Shown here: positions 32,579-38,173 of the stretch, piece after piece
Layout of the letters: every line of letters starts with the position of its first letter
How positions within the stretch are numbered: position 1 is the stretch's first letter
Assembly (NCBI GenBank): GCA_937899645.1
Contig: CALCCD010000101.1
Span: forward strand, 1 to 38,173
Origin: an uncultured cyanobacterium
GTDB taxonomy: Bacteria > Cyanobacteriota > Cyanobacteriia > Cyanobacteriales > Geitlerinemataceae
Length of the DNA: 38,173 nucleotides
Reading direction: 5' to 3'
The notes under the pieces: model-generated
What the model was told of the DNA's origin: nothing
Databases searched by the model: none
What the model saw: only the letters and a program-made list of their open reading frames with translations
Translations under genes and position numbers: made by a program

Positions 32579-35080
32579 CTACTGCACCATCCAGTACATC
32601 GCCCAAATCGCACAGGCGCGCAGATAGAAGATTGCCCGGAACTTTCCAGTGGCCGTAATCGCCTCCGGCGTGCGGAACTGCAAACCACCGGTGTAAATTT
32701 GCTGTACCACCGCCTCGGTCATCTCCCAGGCTTTATCGTGCATCTCCATCTGCATCAAAAACGCCGCAATCCCGAAATTGATCCCCGCCCAGACCTCCAG
32801 CGGGTGCGTTGCGTTCGGATCTTCCGGCGAGCCGTCGCGCATGACGCCGTTGACCGCGCCGATCGCCTCGTCTAGCGTGGCGTTGTAGCGCGCAAAGCAA
32901 GAGTCAAACACCGCATTCAGCGCTGACTTGGCGCGATCGCCGGTAACCACATCCGGCAATCCCAGCAGCCGCGCGTAAAACTGCCCGCAAAGCTGGTCGG
33001 CCATCACCACGTCCGAGCCGCTCTCGCTGTCGAGCTTGTAGTATTCGCCGTTCCAGAGGGTTTTATCGTAAAGCGCGCGGGATTGGGTCAGCCAGTCGCG
33101 GTAGGTGGCGATCGCGTCGTCCGGGTCGGGATAGTCGATCGGCTCAGCCTCGGGGTTGAGTTCCGTTGGGAACACCGGTGGCGGCGCGGAATCCTTGAGG
33201 CGATCGGCGATCGCGATCGCCGCCTCCAGCGCCGCAATCCACAGCCCACCGCAGTAGGCGCTAATGCCCTTCAATCGCCAGTCGTCGAACGTCTGATCCG
33301 GTGCGCCACTGTTCTCGGGAATGCCGTCGCTATCCAAATCGAAGGTCTTTAGATACGCCAGCGCCTCCACCACCGCAGGCCAGCACTCCCAGAGAAAATC
33401 GGTGTCGTCACCGTCGATCAACAAGTAGTCGCGATACACCTGCAAAACAAAATCGCTGGGCAAATCCTTCCAAAGGTTGCAGTCCTGGTAGCTGGTGTAA
33501 TTCGTCTGCGCCCAGGGGTGTTCGTTGGCCGCGCCGAGATCGTGGGGCGTCGCGCCAGCAGCTTTGCGGATGGCGTCCGCACCGTTGTAGCCGATAACGC
33601 GCGGGGTGTCGTCGCCCGTGGGAATCGCTCGCGCGAAGCCGAGAACGACATTTTTCTCCAGCTCCGGCCAAAGTTGCAGCAACCCGAACGAACCGTAAAG
33701 CCGCACGTCGAGGCTTTCGTACCACCGATAGTCGAGGCTTTCGAGCGTGGCGAAGCGCCCCTTCGGATTGTCGCTGTCCGCCGCCGTCCACAGCGCCCCG
33801 CCCGCCGTGAGCTGATACAGCTCGTTAAAGAGTCCCATCTTGAACCAGTCGGGCAGGTCTTCGCGTTTGAGAATCGGGTTCTGCCATTCTTCGATCGCCT
33901 CTTTCCAGGTGTCCGAGTGTTTCAGCGCCGTCCGCATCACCGACCAAGCGTTCTGGCCGCTGCGCCCGAAAAAGTCCGTGTAGCGGCGGTAGGCTTTGAT
34001 TCCCTGCTTGAACTCAGTAACGGGCAAGTCCCAACTTAAGAAGAACGGAATTTTGCGCGTTTTTCCAGGCTCGAGCGTGAATTTCACCGCGATCGCCGCG
34101 CCGATCCGCTCGCCCGCCTTCGCCGGAGTTTCGTCGCCCTCGTTCGGCAGCGTGCCATCGGTGGCAAAGCTCGCCCACACGTCATCGCCGTCGCCTGCCG
34201 GGTTCCAGCGATTGTGGTACGTCACCTCGACGATCGGGTTCGTGACGGTGGCGATCGCCCACTGGCCGTCGCCCTCCTCGGTGGCCTCCGAATCAAACTC
34301 GCCGCCCTGCATCACGCAACCCAGGCGCGAAAAGTCTTCCACCCAGCGATTGCGGTTGCCTTCGCTGTTGCCCCAGCGAGATTTGTAGTCGTAGTAGGGA
34401 CTGCCGTCGTCGCGGACGGTGATTTCCGGCGTGGCGATCGTGTTGGTAAACCAGCGGGCGATATTCTCCCAGGTGAGCATGATACTCAGCTCGATGGGCT
34501 TGTTGGTGGGGTTGTGCGCCGTCCACTCGAAAATTGCGATCGGGTAGCTGGTTTCCTGATAGTTCTTCGGAACGATCGGCGTAAACTGCTCGCAAGTCAG
34601 CTCAGCTTTAAAAACATTTTGATACTCGAACCAGCTTCGCGGATAGAGCGCGCTGTAGGTTCCGGTGGTGGTGTCGTTGTTAGCAACGGAGGCGGGATAC
34701 CAATTCCACTCGCTTAGCGTGCCGTCTTCCGGCGCTTCGGTTGCCAGTGCGCGCGCCTGACTTTCGACACCGGTGTTCTCAGGGCGGGTCTTTTCATACA
34801 CCGAGAACTGACAGCCCGGTAGCGTCTGAAACTCGTGTTCGCCACCATCGAGATGCCAGAGGTTAAAGTCACCGCGCGACGATCGCCCGATGCAGCCCGC
34901 CCCAAAGCCTCCCAGCGGCATCCCGTGCCACGGCCCGTCATCCAAGTTACTGGGGTAACGGACGGTGTAGGGGTTGTCCCAATCGAGGCCGATCGCGCGG
35001 CTCCAGGCTTGGGCGGGGATTTGCGGGCGGGGAATGGAGAAAACCACAGGGCGACACCGTTCGGAGACGATCGCTAGCAT
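32579..35080 (-). CDS. GH116 beta-glucosidase/glucosylceramidase-like enzyme (GBA2 type)
   Basis: The 833-residue product (ATG at 35080) has the GH116 two-domain layout. N-terminal beta-sandwich: AWSRAIGLDWDNPYTVRYPS, LDDGPWHGMPLGGFGAGCIGRS, GDFNLWHLDGGEH. C-terminal (alpha/alpha)6 barrel: TLESLDYRWYESLDVRLYGS, where the nucleophile region of characterised GH116 enzymes lies, and SDGIPENSGAPDQTFDDW with the conserved acid/base Asp region. Retaining enzymes of this family hydrolyse beta-glucosides, including glucosylceramide in animals; the cyanobacterial substrate is unknown. No signal peptide is seen. An in-frame ATG at 35155 would add 25 basic residues not expected from the family. Confidence 0.9.
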   Translation of the reverse strand: MLAIVSERCRPVVFSIPRPQIPAQAWSRAIGLDWDNPYTVRYPSNLDDGPWHGMPLGGFGAGCIGRSSRGDFNLWHLDGGEHEFQTLPGCQFSVYEKTRPENTGVESQARALATEAPEDGTLSEWNWYPASVANNDTTTGTYSALYPRSWFEYQNVFKAELTCEQFTPIVPKNYQETSYPIAIFEWTAHNPTNKPIELSIMLTWENIARWFTNTIATPEITVRDDGSPYYDYKSRWGNSEGNRNRWVEDFSRLGCVMQGGEFDSEATEEGDGQWAIATVTNPIVEVTYHNRWNPAGDGDDVWASFATDGTLPNEGDETPAKAGERIGAAIAVKFTLEPGKTRKIPFFLSWDLPVTEFKQGIKAYRRYTDFFGRSGQNAWSVMRTALKHSDTWKEAIEEWQNPILKREDLPDWFKMGLFNELYQLTAGGALWTAADSDNPKGRFATLESLDYRWYESLDVRLYGSFGLLQLWPELEKNVVLGFARAIPTGDDTPRVIGYNGADAIRKAAGATPHDLGAANEHPWAQTNYTSYQDCNLWKDLPSDFVLQVYRDYLLIDGDDTDFLWECWPAVVEALAYLKTFDLDSDGIPENSGAPDQTFDDWRLKGISAYCGGLWIAALEAAIAIADRLKDSAPPPVFPTELNPEAEPIDYPDPDDAIATYRDWLTQSRALYDKTLWNGEYYKLDSESGSDVVMADQLCGQFYARLLGLPDVVTGDRAKSALNAVFDSCFARYNATLDEAIGAVNGVMRDGSPEDPNATHPLEVWAGINFGIAAFLMQMEMHDKAWEMTEAVVQQIYTGGLQFRTPEAITATGKFRAIFYLRACAIWAMYWMVQ

Positions 35081-35334
35081 ACGGCGATCGCGGCGGATTT
35101 GGACGGGGGAGTTCGCACGGAGTCGCGTGTCGCGATGGTCGTGCAGCAATTGCATGGAGTTTCGCCGGAGTCGTCTGCCGCTGCAGTCAATGTCGTCAAT
35201 GCGGGCGAGCTGACGTTATCAGAAGTCGTCGATCGCGATGGCCAAGCCCGGGCCGAGGAAGTCATGGGAGCGCAAAGCGCGGATGGTTTACCGTAGGACT
35301 CGAGTCCCGTCGTTGTTTCGCCGTCTGAGGCCCG

Positions 35335-36924
35335 ATGCTTTCATTTTTCCCGAGCGTGCTACCGACCGAGTTTCTGCTCGCGAGCGAAGCCGTCGCCGAG
35401 AGTGCCACGATCGAAGACGGCCTCGAGCGCTTCTTGCTCGTGCTGGCCGTTTCGCTCAGCGTCGCCACGCTCTCCCGCACTGTCGGCGTTCTGCGCGACA
35501 TTCCCTACACGCTGCTGCTGACGATCGTCGGTACGTTCCTGGCCTTCGAGAACGTTCGCCTCGTCGATCTCTCACCCGAGCTAATCCTGGAGATTTTCCT
35601 GCCGCCGCTGCTGTTCGAGGCGGGCTGGAACCTGCGTTGGAAAGACCTGAAGCGCGACTGGCTGCCGGTGGCGACCTTCGCGGTGGTGGGTGTGGTGGTC
35701 TCGGTGGTGGGGATTGCTCTGGTGTTGCAGCGCTTTGCGGAGATTCCGCTGCCGGTGTCGCTGCTGATCGGCGCGAGTCTCGCGGCCACCGATCCGGTCT
35801 CGACGATCGCGCTATTCCGCGAGCTGGGCGTCGAGAAGCGGCTGACGACGCTGATGGAGGGCGAGAGCCTATTTAACGACGGCGTAGCGGTGGTCGCCTT
35901 CGGGCTACTGGTGGGCATCGCCACTGGTGTCGAGCAGTTCAGCCCGCAGCAGACGGTCGCCGATTTCGCAGTGTTCGTCGGCGTCGGCGTCGGTATGGGC
36001 AGCGCGATCGGCTTCGGGATTTCGTACCTGACGCAGCGCTTCGATTTGCCCTTGGTCGAGCAGTCGCTGACCCTCGTTTCGGCTTACGGAACCTACGTTA
36101 TTGCGGAAAATCTCGGCGGTTCGGGTGCGATCGGCGTCGTCACGACCGGTCTGATTTTGGGCAATTTCGGCTCGCGAATTGGTATGAATCCGCGCACGCG
36201 ACTGGTCGTGACAGAATTTTGGGAATTCATCGCATTTTTCACGAATTCCATTGTCTTTTTGCTGATTGGCGACAGTATTCGCTTTGATTCGCTGCTCAGT
36301 CACGGGCGCTCGATCGGCGTCGCGATCGTGGCGGTGGTCGTCACCCGCGCGATCGTTATCTACGGCCTTGGTGCCGCTAGCAATGCGATCGCCGAGCAGC
36401 CGATCGTCCTGTCGCAAAAGACGGTGCTGTGGTGGGGTGGGCTACGCGGGTCGGTGTCGATCGCGCTAGCGCTGAGCATCCCGACGATCCTCGAACAGCG
36501 CGACGAGGCGATCGATATCGTCTTCGGCGTCGTGCTATTCACGCTGTTGGTGCAGGGTCTGAGTATTAAAAGCCTGCTGCAAAAGCTGGCGCTGCTCGAC
36601 GAGGGCTCGCGCAAGGCCGAATATTCCGAAGCCATCGCCCGCCGCCGCGCCCTACAAAAAGCCGCTGATCGCCTGGCGTCGATCGATGCGCCGGAAGTGG
36701 ATGCAGAATTCCTCCGCTACAAACGCGAGCAGGTGCGCGGCGAGATCGCCAGTCTCAACATACTCATCGCCAAAATCTGCAAGGAAGATCCAGACGTGGC
36801 CGAGTACGCCTCGCAGCGGATTACCGACGAGCTGTGCGCGATCGAGGCGGAAACCTATGCCGAGCTAGTGCGTACCGGCCAGCTCAACGAAGACCTCGCG
36901 CCGTTGTTGCAAGGGGGCGAGTAG
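35335..36924 (+). CDS. CPA1-family Na+(K+)/H+ antiporter
   Basis: The 529-residue product has about twelve membrane helices (about 32-425) and a soluble C-terminal helical tail (about 430-529) without a TrkA domain. The transport site is visible: ATDPVS (151-156, D153) and FNDG with the N181-D182 pair that marks electroneutral CPA1 exchangers such as NhaP; PPLLFEAGWNL (90-100) is also conserved. It exchanges sodium or potassium for protons across the plasma or thylakoid membrane in pH and salt homeostasis. Ion preference cannot be read. It stands alone, diverging from GH116. Confidence 0.92.
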   Translation: MLSFFPSVLPTEFLLASEAVAESATIEDGLERFLLVLAVSLSVATLSRTVGVLRDIPYTLLLTIVGTFLAFENVRLVDLSPELILEIFLPPLLFEAGWNLRWKDLKRDWLPVATFAVVGVVVSVVGIALVLQRFAEIPLPVSLLIGASLAATDPVSTIALFRELGVEKRLTTLMEGESLFNDGVAVVAFGLLVGIATGVEQFSPQQTVADFAVFVGVGVGMGSAIGFGISYLTQRFDLPLVEQSLTLVSAYGTYVIAENLGGSGAIGVVTTGLILGNFGSRIGMNPRTRLVVTEFWEFIAFFTNSIVFLLIGDSIRFDSLLSHGRSIGVAIVAVVVTRAIVIYGLGAASNAIAEQPIVLSQKTVLWWGGLRGSVSIALALSIPTILEQRDEAIDIVFGVVLFTLLVQGLSIKSLLQKLALLDEGSRKAEYSEAIARRRALQKAADRLASIDAPEVDAEFLRYKREQVRGEIASLNILIAKICKEDPDVAEYASQRITDELCAIEAETYAELVRTGQLNEDLAPLLQGGE

Positions 36925-36983
36925 TCCGTAACATCATTCGACAAAGCAGGCCAAAGACTACACGCATCACCCCAAATATTCTC

Positions 36984-38141
36984 ATGCATCTGAAATCCGT
37001 ACAGAAAATAGTATCGAGTCTTCATAAAATCGCCAGTAATTCTGAAGGTTTTGCGAGTGGTGATGGGAAATACTCTCGTTATATACATGAGGAAATTTCT
37101 TACGCTCTATCTCCAGAGCTTCAAGCTCTTTTCTCAGAACAGGTGAGTAGCATCCTGAATTACTCAGACATTTCTGAAAAATTCACAGAGAAGTATATCT
37201 CCAAGCAACTTAGAGAAATTGTTGTTGAGCTATTGAGAAATTCTTCCTTCAATGCCGAGGGAGGTATACAGCATATAATCCTAGAGCTAGAAGCACAGCA
37301 GAAACAGTACTCTGTATATTTGGCACTCAATGGCGTTAAGACTAATTCTCGAATCAATCTAGGAGCAGTTTCGATTATTCCTGGTGGCTCAAGCTTCATA
37401 TCTGACTTGAATCACAAGCTTGAGCTAATATGTCTGGACTCCAAACTTGAAGAAGACTATATATCTGATGTACAGAAACTTGCTCGAGAAGGCTTTGAGC
37501 GAGAGTTCAGTACCTCCGCCGTGATTGAATTTTGTGTCAGAGCTGAGCCTTCACGTGCGAAGGAGAGAGCCCGAGAAGAAAGCCAGTTCGCTGTTGATAT
37601 TTTACGACTAATTTCTAAGTGCTGTCTGCCAATGGGTGACGATATCCGAATAGGTGTACGTGGTGAAAAGTTCACAACCCCCAGATACAGCGCAGCCTTT
37701 TCCGAGGACTCATTCCATCCCAGTAATGATTTCGTTGGTTCTTCCTATTGGTTGGACTTAAACGAAAGGAATCTGGGTAAGGCTAGAGAGCTTGGGATTA
37801 TCCAGCTTGCGGATCGTTACCATGAAGATAGGCTAAGTGCCTTGGATGAAGTATTGCTCAGAGCCATACACTGGCTTTCAGTTGCAATCTCACAAGATGA
37901 GCCAGAGACGTCACTTATAACTCTTTTTGTAGCTCTGGAATGCATTTTTAAGCAGTCTCATGGTAGCTCAATATCTTCGGTAGTTTGCGAGTCTACTGCA
38001 TTTCTGATTTCCGACTCCCTGGAAGGCAGATGCCGAATTTCCCAAGGGGTTAGGAAGCTTTACGGAAAGCGTAGCGCCGTTTCACACGGGGGCAAGAAAC
38101 GGGTCACAGAAGGGGACAAGCTGATTGACGGACAAAAGTGA
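36984..38141 (+). CDS. Apea-like HEPN-domain protein, AT-rich, possibly truncated
   Basis: The 385-residue product (ATG at 36984; the frame open back to 36834 overlaps the antiporter and is rejected) has a helical N-terminal half I cannot place. A C-terminal HEPN domain (about 310-385) contains LITLFVALECIFKQS and the RX4H nuclease motif R-SAVS-H in RKLYGKRSAVSHGG. This fits the Apea-like HEPN family, which includes the anti-phage protein ApeA. Codon use and base composition are clearly AT-richer than every neighbour, and HIP1 palindromes are absent, so transfer is likely. The frame ends in TGA at 38139, but reading on gives LEKLVKPDSV up to the window edge, which resembles the expected last helix; a premature stop is possible. 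Confidence 0.72.
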   Translation: MHLKSVQKIVSSLHKIASNSEGFASGDGKYSRYIHEEISYALSPELQALFSEQVSSILNYSDISEKFTEKYISKQLREIVVELLRNSSFNAEGGIQHIILELEAQQKQYSVYLALNGVKTNSRINLGAVSIIPGGSSFISDLNHKLELICLDSKLEEDYISDVQKLAREGFEREFSTSAVIEFCVRAEPSRAKERAREESQFAVDILRLISKCCLPMGDDIRIGVRGEKFTTPRYSAAFSEDSFHPSNDFVGSSYWLDLNERNLGKARELGIIQLADRYHEDRLSALDEVLLRAIHWLSVAISQDEPETSLITLFVALECIFKQSHGSSISSVVCESTAFLISDSLEGRCRISQGVRKLYGKRSAVSHGGKKRVTEGDKLIDGQK

Positions 38142-38173
38142 TTAGAGAAGCTTGTAAAGCCTGACAGTGTGGC

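Noticed and set aside
36834-36983. Upstream start for the HEPN gene
   Set aside because: The extra 50 codons overlap the antiporter gene in another frame and have its GC-rich composition; the AT-rich gene begins at 36984.

Overview
The window is chromosomal DNA from a fairly GC-rich cyanobacterium. The evidence is ndhL followed by a DUF3007 gene and trpA, a CcmM-type carbonic anhydrase/Rubisco-binding protein, a transaldolase with EF hands, a phytochrome operon, a long-form hibernation factor (LrtA type) and very many HIP1-like GCGATCGC palindromes in both genes and spacers. I cannot name the genus. No tRNA, rRNA or CRISPR array was seen.

Layout. 1-772: 5' part of a minus-strand gene cut by the left edge, probably an effector-associated-domain/VMAP-like conflict protein. 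965-7639: membrane adenylate cyclase, hslO, a single-domain response regulator, ndhL-DUF3007-(terminator)-trpA and a GT4 glycosyltransferase. 7919-10424: transaldolase with a C-terminal EF-hand pair, diverging from a short CcmM-like protein with only one Rubisco-small-subunit-like module. 10641-16320 (all minus): a photosensory operon of biliverdin-type bacteriophytochrome, two response regulators, and a hybrid kinase whose GAF domain has the Cys-His pair of cyanobacteriochromes.

16635-23349 (all minus) is the most unusual part. It holds a P-type-ATPase-like protein that has lost the phosphorylated Asp and the TGES loop, three small paralogous helical proteins sharing an acidic C-terminal tail, a catalytically intact P-type ATPase lacking CPC, and a short DUF454-like membrane protein. 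A small TIR-bounded element lies inside the cluster and overlaps one stop codon. I propose this as one multi-component membrane system, probably for a metal or another small solute; the substrate cannot be read from the sequence.

23584-38173: a pRiA4b ORF-3-like protein, a GH57 glycosidase, hpf with a clear terminator, lipB, bioB, a PPOX-type flavoprotein, a RelE-like toxin with a probable antitoxin, a GH116 beta-glucosidase, a CPA1 cation/proton antiporter, and at the right edge an AT-rich, probably acquired Apea-like HEPN gene that may carry a premature stop. Core metabolism and carbohydrate genes are thus interleaved with light sensing and three candidate conflict loci (left edge, toxin-antitoxin, right edge).
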